Origin: Lampris incognitus
Taxonomy: Eukaryota > Chordata > Actinopteri > Lampriformes > Lampridae
Direction: 5' to 3'
DNA: 64,000 bases
Assembly: GCF_029633865.1 (NCBI RefSeq)
Contig: NC_079220.1
Coordinates: 56,581,856 to 56,645,855 of the forward strand
Part shown: one piece after another, positions 33,545-47,659 of the stretch
How the letters are laid out: each line of letters begins with the position of its first letter
Numbering within the stretch: the first letter of the stretch is position 1
Position numbers and translations under genes: made by a program
The notes under the pieces: model-generated
What the model saw: only the letters and a program-made list of their open reading frames with translations
The model's database searches: none
Told to the model about the DNA's origin: nothing

Positions 33545-33851
33545 CCATAAAAGCGGCCGGATGGCATCCGGTGGCTTTGCCTGTGCCCCCGTCCACAGGG
33601 TTAGCGGTTGTGTCAGGAAGGGCATCTGATGTGAAATGTTGCCAGATCAGTATGTGGATTGACAAGACCATACCGGATCAGTCGAGGCTCCATACCGGAT
33701 CGGTCAAGGCCGGGTCAACAACGACTGCCATCGGTGCTGTGGGCACCGATGGAAAGTGTAAAATCCGCCGTGGTGACCCCTTAGAAACAGGGAACAAGCC
33801 GGAAGAAGAAGAAGAAGAAGAAGAAGAAGAAGAAGAAGAAGAAGAAGAAGA
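33545..33851 (+). mobile_element. RTE-type LINE 3' untranslated tail
   Basis: It contains AAGCGGCCGGATGGCATCCG, GGGTTAGCGGTTGTGTCAGG, AAGGGCATCTGATGTGAAAT and CCGTGGTGACCCCTTAGAAA. It ends in (GAA)n at about 33797-33851. This matches the familiar 3' end of fish RTE-like LINEs and their SINE partners. No coding part is present. Confidence 0.6.
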
Positions 33852-36800
33852 ATGCTTATTTCAATACAGTGCCAGTATGTTCTTACCCCGTTGGCACGGT
33901 GCTGTTATTGTTTCAAGAAAGTGCACTTGTCTCATGATAATGGGGCTCACCCCCCCAAAAAAACAGATTGTCTTAAATCAAGTTTTGCTCTTTAAGATTT
34001 ATCTTCCTGTTTAGGGAAAATGTCTCATACTAACAAGTACACTTTCTTGAAGCAAGCAAGTTGTCCGCCAGGTTGACGAGTGAATTTAAACTCGCAGCAT
34101 CTAAAAATGAGTGTCACGAGACTTAACACAAGATAGAAATTACCTTGATGAGCTTTTCTTTTCTGATTCTCACAGCAACATATACAATTTGGTGTGCAAA
34201 CCAGCTGCGCTGAAGGGCTGAGGAACAACCTGACACGAGGTAATGTCACGTCAGCAGCCATATTGTACGTCCTGCCATTCACAAAGGGCGCGTTTGTGTT
34301 CGTTTGCCGTCTGCCCTTGTAGACCTAGAAACCGACCAGCGATAACGCCAGCCCAGTCTTTGCAGGTGAGTGTTCGTCTAATCTTTCTCTCTCTCTCCAC
34401 CCCCCTGCCCCCTCCCCAGACCGGATTAGCCTCCCCGTCCGTCCATCTAGTGCGCTACTTCCTCCATCCATTCATCCCCCCATCCTGTCTCATCCGGTTA
34501 AGAGGGCACGCTGGGGGATAAACCAGACACTAGAAGGAGAGCTCTTATATCCTCCTCTCACATAAGGCAGCAGCCCCGTCCATGTGGCTATCACAGCGTC
34601 CTGTCGGGGTCACGTTTCAAGCCTGAGGGGTCATCAGGAGGCCCTGTCCGGTCTGACGGAGAAAACGTAATAATCCCAAAAATCTCCATACGCCGTCGCA
34701 GCACCGGGAAGCACAAGATGGTTCGTTTCTGTGCCCATCCGCCACACGGTGTGACAAGTCTCCGTCTAGTCCCGCGTTAATACCAGTCATTCTGTTTGAT
34801 TTCCAGTTCACCCCCCAGCTCCGCTCAGCTCATCTGGTGTTTTATCACTGGGCGATGTGGCGACACGGACCAACACAACAATGTTTGCACACACGACTCA
34901 TCCCTGGGGGATCTCCAGCCCCCGCCGAGTCAGTGTAGTAGGATTACGTGCTGCGGGTATTGATTTACTGTTGTTGTTTATTGATGTGGTCCCAGTGGTG
35001 ACTCACATATGATGCCTCATTTCCCAGCTCACCCACACACACACACACACACACACACTCTCTCTCTCGCTTCCTGCTCAAAGTGCTCCTGGGACCCGCA
35101 GGCCTCATCTGGAGGGCACATGGAATTAATGCACCCAACAATACCATTGGAGCGGCGAGTGCAGAAGCACGCTTAAAACACTCATCACCGACATCCGTCA
35201 GAAAACTGACGCTGAGCTACGGGGGAGTAAATTGGTGACCCTCTTCCCCTCCCTCCCATCCACTCCTCCCTACGAGGTTGCTAGAGAGGCCTGAAAGAAT
35301 CCCGTCTCACATGCAACACCACACATTAAACTGCTAACAAAGGGTCCTGCCTCGACCGCGAGGCAGCGCCCACTGCTTCTGTGGCGATGCTCTCGACACT
35401 GGCAGACGTACTTTTCACAAATGAACGACTGCTGTGGCCTCTAGCTGGGCTGACCGCTGGTCTATTTTCCGGGGCTGTGTGCGTAAGAGATAGATAAGCA
35501 CAGATAAACAGATAAGCACCGGGGCTCGATGCACATTTCAAGCAAACGCGGCATTTTATCTCAAAAGGCGAAAAGCTGAGGCAACGGACTCGCGGGTACG
35601 GCGCTCAGTGAAAACAGCTCTCCTTCTCCGACTGCTCTCCAGCATCCTGGCGCTCCTCCAGGGCAGGAAGTACTTTTCCTGATCTTGACTGACCTCCACA
35701 TTCCTTTCTCAACAGATGAGCTCAAACTCTCACTGCCGCGCCACTTCGCTCTTCGCAGGCTGCTGCAGGTTTGGCTCCGAGGCGGTGTGAAGGACGTTAT
35801 TGTCTCACATATTTCCAGCGGCAGAGCTAGTAGCGCTGGCCCGACAGCGAAAAAACAGCCCGTTCATTTGGGCTTTCCTTTCTTTGGAGCTACGGAGATG
35901 TTATTTAGGCTTAATTGTACAGAGCAGGAGAAGGGATTCTTGAAAAATCAACTTTGCCAAGTGTGAGAATCGCACAACGGGACCCAGCTCTACACAAACA
36001 CTGGACCGAGATCGTCCGGACCGGCGTTGCGCTCTTATTTCAAGTCAGTGGGTGAAAAGCCTTGAAGCAACGAAGACGAGCTTTATCGTGGCTTAACGCC
36101 GCAGAAATCATCCCCCGGTGGGGATCGGCGTTCTGGGCCCCTTGAGCGGCTGCCAGCCCCAGCAGTAAGAGGCTTACCAAGAGGGGAAACACTGAGTCAC
36201 CAAGTCATTAACACAATGGCCATTCACAGCAAGGACAGCACATAAGGACAATGTGGGTTTAAACCGAGGGATTACAGGATCAGATTTAATCTGAGCCAAT
36301 CGGCGCAGATATAGACAGGTAAAAAAGTTGACCCTTGAGTGCACACCGGCCTCAGCCAAGCCTGGAAGTGTGCTCCCACTGTGACCGGACTCGGTGAGCG
36401 CGGTCAAGTCACCCAGCAATAGTACGTTTAGTTCAGCGATCTCACAACGGTTAATATCTCTGACCAAGAGCTGCGCCGCTTTGGCAGCAGGCCGGCCCGA
36501 AGTTCTGCTCAGAACTCTGTGTCCACGCCCCACAGCCTGCACACACACTTCCCTACCAGCCCAGTAGGCAGGGATCAGGGAGGCAATAAACGCACAACGT
36601 CAAACAATGAACGCCCTTGTTTTTCTTGTTTCCCACCCCGTGGAGCTTGTTCCATCCTCATATCCCCTAACTAAACCCAATCTCTGATCTGTCATGTCAT
36701 GAAAAGGTAACTGAACTGCTCCTTTTATGAAGGCAGCCAGTGTGCCAAATCCAGCAGACGTCTCCGGATTCCTTTGGCCCGTCCATAAACCACATTCTGG

Positions 36801-37140
36801 TAGTCCGCTTTCTGTGTCGAGCCACTTACGCAGGTAGACGACGAAGAAATTCAATTCTACCCCGGCGAATTGGAGCGGCGTGACAAAGCCAGTCGCAGTC
36901 AGTAATTCGGTCAGGGCATTTTGCCACTGTGAAGTTTTTAGCCGTGTCTGGACCGCGTGTTTAAATCCCTCATGCAAGCGCTCGAAACAAGGCTGCCACC
37001 CAAACATGCACATCTTCTAGGCCTAGCGATTCTATATCCCAACGACGCCTCCCCTCTTACACGCCTCACCTGAATAAACACTGCAAGAATCAGCCACGAG
37101 AAATTCATATCAATCTTTACTGTACTTAGAAATCCACGCA
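33852..37140. other. Intergenic stretch downstream of jpt1
   Basis: No exon is recognised. Open frames on the minus strand at 36174-36548 and 36600-37013 are over 120 codons long but show no domain, no splice logic and no family resemblance that I can name. A (CA)n/(TC)n run lies at about 35034-35068. Confidence 0.4.
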
Positions 37141-37148
37141 TCAAATCT

Positions 37149-37154
37149 TTTTTA
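37149..37154 (-). terminator. Candidate poly-A signal of jpt1
   Basis: AATAAA on the minus strand, about 385 bases past the jpt1 stop codon. Confidence 0.45.
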
Positions 37155-37538
37155 TTACTTTTTTTTTCCTTTACAACAGGGAAGAATGAGAGACAAGCTA
37201 AACTTCATGCCTTTTCCAGCAGGCGCAATGCACTACGGGATGGGCTGAAATGGGAGGGGAGGGGGGAGAGAATACATAAAGTGCTTTTGTCAACAGTTTT
37301 CTCTTTTTTTTTTAATAGAAAAAGGATCAAAACAAAAGGTTTGAGGGTGGAGGGAGAAAGGGTGGTTGTGGTGATCCACGGACGTGACAAGGCGACTGTG
37401 TGTGGAGCATGTGAGGGAGGGAGAGAGGAGGGGGACTTGGTAATGGGAAGGAGGAGGGTGTGAGGGATGTGGTCAGGGGGGCTATTCATCTTTCAAAAAA
37501 AATAAAAAAAGCGATCCGATGAAAAACAAGGAGTGGTT

Positions 37539-40500
37539 TCAACCCAAGATGAGGCTGGACTTGCCACCTGGTGGGTTTCTTCGGTTGCCAGCATTGGCAT
37601 TGGCACCTCCCGACGGGGCGGAGGGCTGTGGCGTCTCCCTCTGCTCCTCCGTCTCCCCCGTCTCCCCCTCGGCCTCCTCGGGACACTCTGCGTGTCCAAC
37701 ACAAAGACACCATTGGTTATTTGTATAGCAAATAATATTATCAAATCACTCATTTTCCACCCAACTGTGGAACACGAGAACCTTGTGACTCAAAGGGCTC
37801 ATCACAGATGATTTCTGGCCCACACTTCTTTCAGGCTGCAAAATGTCGGAAGGTTTCTACCGACCTTTTATAAAAAAGCCAGAGTGAAATGTTAATTATT
37901 AAAGGTAAAAGTGCATTACAGATGTTACACATTCTTCACAACAGTGCTTCATTGAGATGAGCCAGTTGTAAAATTAAAGTAGTGTTAAAGGACTGGGCTC
38001 TCATCCATTTGTGACAGAAAACAGCAGTGAGGTCCCTGGAAGAGACACCTGTCTTGCTAAAACAACAGAAAGAAAGAAACAATTTTTGCCTCTGTTTTTT
38101 TTTTAAGCATGGCAGATGCTTCAACTTGCTGAAGCCCTTTCAGTGACGTAACTGAGCTGCAGGACTGTCATGAGAGCAACACGCTGTGAGTTTCAGCCTC
38201 GGCACAGACAGGACAACAGCACAGGGCACTGTATACACATGTAAGACAAACGTGTAAATGTCCAGAGCATTTTTTTAACCCCTTGTGTCCATCACTGTCA
38301 AGCATTTTTGGCGAAGACAATGAAAACTTACCTGCTCCAAGTATGTATGTATACTGACAGCCCCCTGCTCTGCACACAGGATAAATGTCTATCTCAAGAG
38401 TTATTTGTGGCAAAACTGAAATCCGTATTACCCTGTGTGCACTCTTAAATTCATATCATTCGTCCATCAGTCTACCTTTCCGTCCAACTTGATCTACCAT
38501 GTTGCAAAAGGCAAGGAGCAACATACTCCCAAGTACATAATGTACAGTGAAAACCTTCCATTATCTAGAGCTGTTCTGTAACAAACACGCCCCTGGGGAT
38601 AATAAATGGCTTTCCATACAAAAGTGAAGGTAGGCCTCAAAGAACAGCTGCCTGACTACCGGCCACCATGCCCGGCAACATACCCTTATAACAGGGCAAA
38701 ACAACATCAGAGCAACTATGTGATGTTGACTTGTAAACGCAAACTGTGCACATCTGCCCTAAAAAGAAAGAAAACAGGCCTGTTATGGTATTCCCACAAG
38801 GTACGAAAGGGAGTTCCAACTTCTTTTAACGTCAAGGGCCGATACACATTAGAGCACGGATCCAGTGGGCTAGCTACAATACCGTCCCAAGGAGTGCTGT
38901 CTTGACAGACGTTTGTTGCTCGTTGCACCAAGTTACAGGGTGCAGTACTGCACAACTGTCTATAATGTATGGAGATTGGATGGACAATGGTGCGAGTGAA
39001 ATCTACGAAAGAATCAGTTACATTTACTCACTGCGTAAACTTCCAGGGAGTAAAAAAAACCCCAAAACTTCCTTATTTTACAGAGGATCATCTGGAGCTC
39101 TCATAAAGACCCCTGAAGGTCACCAGACCCGACTTTGAGAACCACCGGTGTGAGAGACCAAGTCGGTCACTGTGACCTGTTTTTTGTTGGGGTTTTTTTT
39201 TTTTTGTTGCAAATGCTGTTAAGAGTGGAATTGCTTGATCAACTACAGTCTACCGTAAGGCTCTTCATTGTGGAAACGGACTAATCTAAGTCATGCTGTG
39301 TGGAGGGAGGGAGGGAGAGTAGAGGTTGTCTGTACAGTATGGAGGAACGCATGTCATAAAGGCCGTCCGATAAACAACAGATGGAGTTGAGGACACTTAC
39401 CATTATTTCCTTGTTCTTGACCATTCTCCTCCTAAAAACAGATGTCAGACAAAAGGGTCAGGGAATGAATGAGTGGAATGAATAAGCTAATGAGTAGAAA
39501 AGTTTGCAAATACAACATGTCATCTGTAGTTCGGCTCATTATGCATTTCACATAATCTTGCATGCCTGAAACAAGGAAAGGCCTTGCACGCCAAGCAGGG
39601 AGGACTAACTAACTTCCAGTAGAAAAATCAAACCTAATAATCAAAAACCCACAAGTCATTGGAGGATATCCATTAAAAAAAATGATGGGTCGGTTTAAGC
39701 TACATAAACAAGCCTGGACCCGAATATCTGAGTATTCGGATATTTGTTCGTTGGGTAGGTATTCGGTCTCAATTTTGGGATTCGAATATTCGGGGTTTTT
39801 CTTTGTTTGGCTAAATGTAGGCTCTCAATAAAGGCGAACTGCAAAATACATTTATCAGCCCATTCTTGTATGAATGTGGAACTTTAGTTGGCCCCGCCCA
39901 CTGCTCCTAGTGTATAGGAAGGCTTAAACGCGGAGGACATTTCATTTCAACGTATGCAAGTATTGAGCAATGACAATAAAGAAATTATAAATATATAATA
40001 TCAATCTTAAATTTGTCGGAGCTAGTACGCCGTTTCTGCGCTCGTTTCACAGCACTTTCTCGGGCATTGTCTCAGATTTGGAGCCTATTATAATGAGCGT
40101 TTATGTAGATTTGTAATTTATCCATGATAAGAAAAAATGGTCACAAGCTGTTATGTCACAAAAAGTGGACAGATAGGACCCCGTTCAACCAAATCCCCCG
40201 GGATTACAACCATGCATAAGGCACACCAAACCTTTTGGAAAATGGTTTTTATTAACAAATAACAATGCAAAAAATATTGTAGAATAACAGAATACTTAAC
40301 AATTAATATCGTTAACTAAACCAAAAGACACATGTTGCACCGCTATGCTGTCCACGTCAGCCAACAACGGAGAAATGTCTGGCTGACTCCTCCCCGAGTC
40401 ATGCCTCCCCGAAGCTCCCAATATTCGCTGTTGATTACTACCGAAGCGCTTGAGCCCAAAAAATGGTATTCGGGATAGCCCTATAAACAAGGGCTACTCC

Positions 40501-43500
40501 TTGACAAAGAAATCAACTTCTTCCTTCTGACAATGCAACTCTTCACCGAACATTCTTGTCTCAGGTTAGACTTCATCTATGCTGGTTAAATCTGTGCTTT
40601 TCAGACCAAATACAGCACTGGGTTTTGTTTTGGAAACAGAAGCTGTCAGACTGAATAGGTACCTGTTGTCTCTGGCTCCAGACCAGGGCTGCTCCAGAGT
40701 TGTGGATGGTGGTCAGCTCCGGCTCAGGGTTCTTGGGGAAGAGAAGTGGCTGCTGGCATCGTCTAAGCGGAGCTGAGGGCTCCCCGCACAGGGTCCCTGT
40801 GGGCGATCCAGCTGTTTAAGCAAGAGAGCGAGCGAGAGAAAGCAGGTGTTAAACAATACTCAAAAGACCATTTATAGTAGTAATATACTGAACTACCACC
40901 TTCTAGAAGCACAAACCTTGTGGATTCTTTGAAGGGGATGGGCACCCAAGTTTACTGTATTGTAGTGTCTGTTCTTTTTGGCAGAGGTTTTTGTGAAGCC
41001 AGACTTGAAAAATGATAGAGGTGACCAAGGACGCCTCAAAATTCATGGCAACATAGTCATGGTTTAAGGACCCTTTCCCCAGACATTAATCCATTTGGAC
41101 AGAAGGGCACCCCGGGCCACACTAATACCCAACCATGATGCGGCCGCGTTCACCACGAGATTCATCCTCTCAGATTTGACAAAACCCTGACGTTACATGA
41201 GGGAATTTGACTGAAATAACATGACAAAATCACTGAAAACCAGCCACAAACACCAACAAATCCGATTGCCTACGTCTCTCAGACGGCTACAGACCCAAAA
41301 AATGTAATGGAACACTTCCAGGCTGACAACCTGAGTGCCAATACTCACATAACCCTCCATTGCCCACGGTCTCCTTTAGCTCAAAGGGCATTAAAAAAAA
41401 ACAGCGTTTGGCTCACTGCAGGGAAGCGGTCTGTGCTAACTAAAAACCACATAAGGCAACAGCTGTAGCCAAGGGGGCTGGGGAGGGGACAGATTGTCTA
41501 TGACACAGGGGAACAAAGCCAGCCAAAGAAGAGGGGGAGGAGTGGCCATTTTGGTCAGTAGTTGTCTGTCTGTTAATGGAGTGAAGTGAATCAGCATTGT
41601 TGAGAGCCTCACTGACTCAACAAGAGGCTCCTTCATCACAGGCTCCATAATACTTGGTCAAACCAATTCACTTCAACATTATGAGCAAAGGGAAATGGAA
41701 GAAACTAGATTGTTGGGCTGGGCTGTAATACATTATGTCATCATCACAACAACATACCAACCTCTGTTTGAACTCTGGGTCTCTGGGCTCTATATGATAT
41801 AATTGTAAATATCATGCCAGGTATCATGACAGGGAAAATGTGCACAGATGTACAAATGAAAAGACATACAACCACAGCGCTGCTGTTCACTGCCTGGGCC
41901 TTTGTGATTATAGGGTGCTCCGTGTGCGGGTGAGAGCTGAGGCCATTCAAACAAATCAACAGTGCTGTCATCTTAAGACATCCATTTCCCAACAGACAAC
42001 CTCCCTAAACACACTGTCTGAGCAACAACATCTAGGGCTATGTTTATGGCTCGGCACACACATGATAGCACATTCCAACAATCCACACTGAAACATCACG
42101 ATGAAGTATCTCTGCCAAGGCTTTCTCTCTCTACCGCGTGTAACTGCAGAATCTATGTGGGCTAGTGACAGAGCTCGCATGGACAGAGGACATAGCTTCC
42201 GAGTCAGGGTCCTTCACTCAGTGGATGAAGTTCAAAATGGCTCATTTCAGATGTACTGTAGTTTAAAGTAAAAACAAACCCTAAAATTTCTCAATTTCTA
42301 TGAGGTGTGGACTTGTTAAGTATACCTTTTATATGGTGCGACATATCAATCCTTGACATTAGACAAATCATCCAGCCTTTTCCAAGGCATTAAATCAGTT
42401 TTTTCTGCCCCCCACTGGTTGAACATAAACACCCTGCAGGACTTCTGGTCCCACCTGGATTGTGGTGTAACACAGAAAATCGCAAGATAAAACACTGGCT
42501 GAAAAGAATTCCAAGCAACTGCCACAAAAACTGGTAGCAACAGCTTATACACTATGGGTAGAGATTCTACAAAACCCCCTGGCTACCTCTACATATAGCA
42601 GAAATACCCATTTGTGCACCTTTCACATGGTGAGAAAGGCTGTCTTTTTATTGGGGATAATTTTCAAGCTAATGAAAGCAGCGTTATCTTCGTAGTCCTG
42701 TTATTCAGCAAGCTGTAGTCTGCGACTAAATTGTAACTTTGGATTGCAGTCACAATATATATCCCGGGCAATTTAAGTTTAAAATGTTTGACCACCAGTT
42801 TGCATTTTGCTGTAACTCCAGTCCACAAAATAATAGCACTCTGGCACTTCTCCCTTTCTTTGTTGCACCTCCCCAGCCTCTCTAACTGCCCCTGGGGCTT
42901 CAGCTGGTGTGTGGTTCAAAGTGATACGGTCCCAATGTCCTCAGTGGCACAAGTACTATGTAACTCATGTCACCTAAGAAGTAAAACAAATGGATGAGCT
43001 ACTGAGAATCTGAACTGACCCCTCTGCCACACACAAACTTCTTACTCTCTCACTCCCTACCTTGGCTACTCATACTTTTTAAAAGTACTTAATAGGCAGA
43101 GACATGCTGAAAACAGTGTGTTTCAAGCACTTTAGGTCTTGTAATAAACAAAAGGCTTTCACAAACATGTAAAGGGGATCTGTACAGGACACAGTGAGCC
43201 AAAGGAAACAAACCTGTTTAGCTACATTTGGGAGTTCATATTCAGGCCAGACAGCTCACACAATGCCAATAAAACCTGCTAAAGTAATAAACCTTGCTTA
43301 TTCAAACTAGTCCATGACCTCATCTGGATCCTCGGGTGCATCCGTGGAAATGGTGCTATAAAATTTGGAAGCTGGCCAGAACTTGAAACAGACCTGAGCG
43401 AAACGATGCAATCAGAAAAAACTTCCGTTAGGGAATGGCCAGTATCTGGGGAGGTCAGGGCCCAACTTTCAGGGTAAATTCCCTATTCTACATGCCGGAC

Positions 43501-46500
43501 AGATTTGCTACACCTTGTAACAGGGTGCTACAAACTGGCTAATATGACAACATGTGATCCCTTGCTCATGAATCTGCTCAGAGCCTACGGTCAAAAGGAA
43601 AGGGACTTTCCCTGCTGTAGGCTGAGCATTTTTCTCTCAAGCATTCCATAAATCTTTAAAAAATCTGTCTGACCACACAGATTGGATTAGTAAAAAGGAC
43701 AGTGCAGGTACCATGTACTGAAGACAAAATAAAACTTGGCTAAAGCTGGACCTGCAGTCTTGGACACCTAAACTCCTCAAGAGAGCCTACATTAATTTTT
43801 CATTCAGGTCTCCGCAGCTGTATGCTCGCCATGACCTTGATGATTTAAAAGTCGTCCTCAGGTCCTCACATTCCCAGTCGCTGCACTTCTCTGCCTCGTC
43901 TCAAGTTTCAAAGAATAACGGCCATGTGTCTTTGTGCGAGGACTCACATTTTCCACATGATCTGGGTCTTTGGCTCGCATGAAGAACCATCAACCAAGTT
44001 ACACATTTCTAAGTGGCCTATTTCTTTCCACTGAGGGACACTCTTCTTCCCACTGTACAAAACCAAGCTTAAAAATTACCCTTATCACAGTACTTTCTCG
44101 ACTTTTTACCTCAGACAATCAAGTTTGGGGAGGGGGGTGTACTACTTTTTTATAAAAAATGTTTTCAAATGAATACATTTTGTATGTTGTCTCACCAGCT
44201 CCCCACAAAATACTCACCTTACCATCAGCGTTACCACGCAAATCTGTCTGAAGCTACAGAAATGCCCATTACTGTAATATCCCAGGAGCTGGTGCTGCTA
44301 TACTTAGGACGAGATACGAAACGAACAAGATTAGAGGCAACAGTTGAGTGTAGTTACTTGGTGGATTGTTCCTCCGATGGGCATGGGGGTCATCAGGCTC
44401 GGCAAAGATGTTGGAGGCCATCTTGTTCTTGCGCTGGGGGGTCGATTCGTCATCTGTACCGAAGGAGAAGTTGGAGGCCCCACCGGGCGGCCGCAGTACC
44501 CTATAGGGCAACAAATGGGACCGTAATGTCATCCGATTGACAAACCTAACCCATCCCCCCGCATCCTAGGGTCAAGATAAAACACACCCAAGCCCCATGT
44601 CACACTCTGGTGATCAGCTGCACGATGTGGAAATCAATAGACTAAAAAAAAAAGAAGAGGAGGCCGGTGGCCACAAGAAGCCTTCACTCTGCTTCACCTT
44701 ACCCTCTCACTCACGCACACACATATGCATGCACGCACACACATATGCATGCACGCACACACATATGCATGCACACACACACGGCAGGGCCTCTGCTCTC
44801 TAAGCCCCGGCTGTCATCCTCATCCTATCAGAATCTCTGCCCTACAGCTGACTCCAGTCACTTACGGGTTAGTTGGCCAGCCGCTGCTCGTCTTCAGCAC
44901 ACTTCATTGCAGACACACACACACACACACAAGGGGCTGACCCCAACCCCCGATGGTATTTCTGCCATTTAACGTGCAAATCAATTTAGAAATCTCTCAT
45001 GTTACATGGGAATAAAGCATTGAGGCTATTACAGGTCACCAAGCAATTAAGACTCTTGCCAGAATAAAGCAGAAAGCCTGCACGCATATGAAGGCATGGT
45101 AAACAAAGCCCCCCCCCCCCCCCCCCGTGAAGCGACGCGGTAACGAGCGAGGGGAGCGGTCTCGTCCCCCCCCCCCCCCCCCCCCGTGTCAGCGGGGTTG
45201 TAGGGCAGAAACGGACGTGTTTGCAGAGACCCCCGCCAGACCCCACCCGCTCCTCCACCTCCCCCTTTACGCCAGTCAGACGCACACAGGCGCTTGGGAC
45301 CACCAGCTGACACACGCAGCAGCTGTCCCAGGGCCAGGCAGTGGGGCTGAATCCACATAACAACTCGGCCTCCACAAAAAGAGCAAAGGAATAACAACAC
45401 CAGAAAACACCACCACCCCCACCACAAAAGGAGGTGGAGAGACAAATGACGGGTGGGGGTTATCTATTATTTCTTGTGTACACGCTGGTGTCCGTTTCAC
45501 TTGGCTAAGGGTAAACGCCTAAAGCAGACTTGACTCCGCCGGCCAGCTCGGATGAGCTCATGCTTTCCGCGCCGCTTGCAACGTGAAAGGCTTTCGGCAG
45601 ACCCGCCTGCAGACCCGCCTGCAGACCCAGACCCGCCTGCAGACCCGCCTGCAGACCCCACCCAAGAACCAGACTGCACATATTCTCACATTTTACGAGC
45701 AGGTTTGTTTAGAGACCCGCAAGGCAGCAGCAGGCTTTCAGACATGTGCAGCCTGGCCGCACATGTGTGATAATGCAGGGCGGTTCTGGCGGCCTACTAA
45801 GGGTGTATCTCGGTACTGCTGAGGTGGACTTGCTGCTGCTGATGCAGATGTTTGGTCGGTCAGCAGCGGGACCGGCCGGAGGCTCGGCGACAGACTTGAG
45901 CTGAAGGCAATCAAGCGCAGAGACACTGCGTAAGCTAGCTAGCTAGCTAGCTGAAAGCCCGAACCCGAACCCCCCGCATCAAAACAACTAAACGAGACGC
46001 TTATTTGAACGGTTTTAACGACCGACCGGAACTGGACGGGGGGGGGCGGATAAATAACGCACCCCCCACACACACACAACAGATGGTTTCTGGCACCAAG
46101 GTGGAGCGAGCCGGGTCCGGAGCCGGGTCCGGAGCCGGCTCTTCGCCTACCGCAGCAATGACACGTCCAAACCCGTGCGTGTGCCGAAAGGCATGCGGAA
46201 CATCGCTCACTGGCGGGGCAAGACCGGCGGGGACGACTCCCCAGAACCGGCCCTCGCAGCTCGTCCAACACACCACATCTACACACACGGCACAGGTCGC
46301 CGGTCCGGATAACGCGCCTCTAACCGGGCCACGCGACCCGGCATTTAAACTTGGGTTCAACTTGACGCTTCGCTCGCCCGAGTAGCGTGATGAGATACGC
46401 AGATTCCGGTCCAGTCTTAGGAGTCTTCCCGCAACCGGGTCAAGCGTTTGGACCCCCCCCGAATCAAGCGGTTTGATCCGATTTTCGTATCGAGTTAAAA

Positions 46501-47068
46501 GTTAACGGAGGACCGGAAGCGAAGACGCTATACTTGAACGTCTTCTTTTAAGGGAGCGGTACTGCGGGGTGCTGGACTGGTGGCGGACGGAACAAAGTTC
46601 GGCTGTGGTACCGGAACAAGGTTAGCCGCCTTTTTTTATATTAGCAACGTGAAAACGACTCCTTCAGACGCCCCCCCTTCCTCCACCACCCCCCCCTTTA
46701 CTTTTTAGTGCCTATTGGCAGGAGGAAGCGGGCCTAACTGGAGCGGCTCCGATACGGAACACCGCCCCAGTAAAGATTAGCCCATTAGCAGCACCACGCC
46801 GCACTCCGGCTAAATCCAGAAAAATCCCGCACCCCGGCCGCCCGCCCGCGAGCGGCCCGACGTTCACCAGCGGGCCAATTTAGCGCCCTCCTCCTCCGCC
46901 GCCGCGGCGCGAGGCGCTAGCTAGCCGAGAGGCTTCGCCCGCGTCCGCTTTCTTTTGTTTGTCCGCGGACGGGGATTTTTCTCTTTCTTCCTTCTTCCCT
47001 TCTTCCCTTTACCTGGAGCTGCTTTTACTACCGGGGTCCATTCCTTGAAACGTGGTCGTCGTGGTCAT
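37539..47068 (-). CDS. jpt1: Jupiter microtubule-associated homolog 1 (HN1), 5 coding exons
   Basis: Exons (minus strand): 47068-47013, 44500-44358, 40811-40663, 39431-39401, 37687-37539. All junctions are GT-AG and phases agree (2, 1, 0, 1); the total is 528 bases, 175 residues plus stop. Exon 1 gives [18 protein letters not shown]. Exon 2 gives [14 protein letters not shown] and [16 protein letters not shown], the family's signature block. Exon 5 ends [14 protein letters not shown], matching the HN1 C-terminus (GGKSSLVLG in human). The middle (exons 3-4) is poorly conserved; the acceptor of exon 3 follows a good pyrimidine tract, but its donor (CAG/GTACCT) is the least certain junction. Human JPT1 has 154 residues. 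It is a small, largely disordered cytoplasmic/nuclear protein linked to microtubules and cell-cycle control. It lies upstream-to-downstream after sumo2, as in human 17q25. Confidence 0.93.
39705..40490. mobile_element. Possible hAT-type MITE in jpt1 intron 3
   Basis: The left part has CCCGAATATCTGAGTATTCG and GGGATTCGAATATTCGGGG. The right part ends TGGTATTCGGGATAGCCCTA. The GAATATTCG words at both sides and absence of coding sequence fit a non-autonomous hAT-like element known from fish, but the exact ends are not clear. It overlaps no exon (exon 3 is at 40663, exon 4 at 39431). Confidence 0.4.
44700..44785 (+). repeat. Short minisatellite (ACACACATATGCATGCACGC)
   Basis: Four copies of a 20-bp unit in jpt1 intron 1, followed by CA-rich sequence. 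ATGCAT palindromes recur every 20 bases. Confidence 0.85.
45105..45186 (+). repeat. Two C runs in jpt1 intron 1
   Basis: C runs of about 18 and 21 bases (45110-45126 and 45166-45185) flank 40 bases of mixed sequence. They are close to the jpt1 CpG-rich promoter region. Confidence 0.9.
45596..45662 (+). repeat. Small minisatellite (CAGACCCGCCTG)
   Basis: Five or six copies of a 12-bp unit, with one 6-base insertion, in jpt1 intron 1. In-frame translation gives repeated DPPA or TRLQ, which is not a protein signal. Confidence 0.85.
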
Positions 47069-47470
47069 CGTTATGCGGGTGTAGTTCGCCGCCTTTCGTG
47101 GAGACAAACAGCGGTTTGGTACAAAATAAAAGATATGCGTGTGTATGCGTGTGTGTGCGTATAAAAAGGAGGTTTCCGCGGCCCCTTCCGCAAAGCAGCG
47201 CAGCGATATAGACTCCACCCGACACTGAGCGACGCGCCGAGGCGGAGGCGTCCGCCGGCCCGCCGAGCGCCAGCCCACCGCCGCTGCGCCCGCTCTGGTT
47301 GGACGGAACCGAACAAATCACCGTCCTGGTTGGCAGCGCGTGTCGCCAGTTAAGTGTCAGCGGGCGGACGCCAGGAGTCACGTCCCGCAAAGTCCCGACT
47401 CTCGGTCTGCCCCCTCCCGGTCTCCCCCCCCCCCCCAGCCTGCCCCCCTCCAGCCTTTCAACGGCCCCCA
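46640..47470 (-). promoter_or_regulatory. jpt1: CpG-rich promoter region of jpt1
   Basis: Dense CpGs and GC boxes (GGGCGG/CCGCCC) surround the first coding exon at 47013-47068 and extend about 400 bases upstream. No convincing minus-strand TATA box is seen at a sensible distance, as is usual for broadly expressed genes with CpG islands. The transcription start itself cannot be placed from the sequence alone. Confidence 0.6.
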
Positions 47471-47659
47471 CAAAAGGTTATATTTTGTGCACTTCCGCTT
47501 CTCGTTTTCGCCAAGTGCCGGTACGGTTCCGCGTCGCTGTGGCAGGATACGGGGAGTTCGGCCGGAATGATTTGAGTTCGGATAGAAAGGCGATAACCGT
47601 TTCACGTCCCGACAGTGTTGAGTTTGCCGGCTTGTTTAACCGTCACTCAAGACCATTTC

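Noticed and set aside
36174-37013. Two minus-strand frames of 124 and 137 codons
   Set aside because: No family resemblance. They lie past the jpt1 poly-A signal and show no exon borders.
45552-45822. [10 protein letters not shown] / TRLQTRLQT coding repeat
   Set aside because: A 12-bp minisatellite in jpt1 intron 1, open in two frames by chance.
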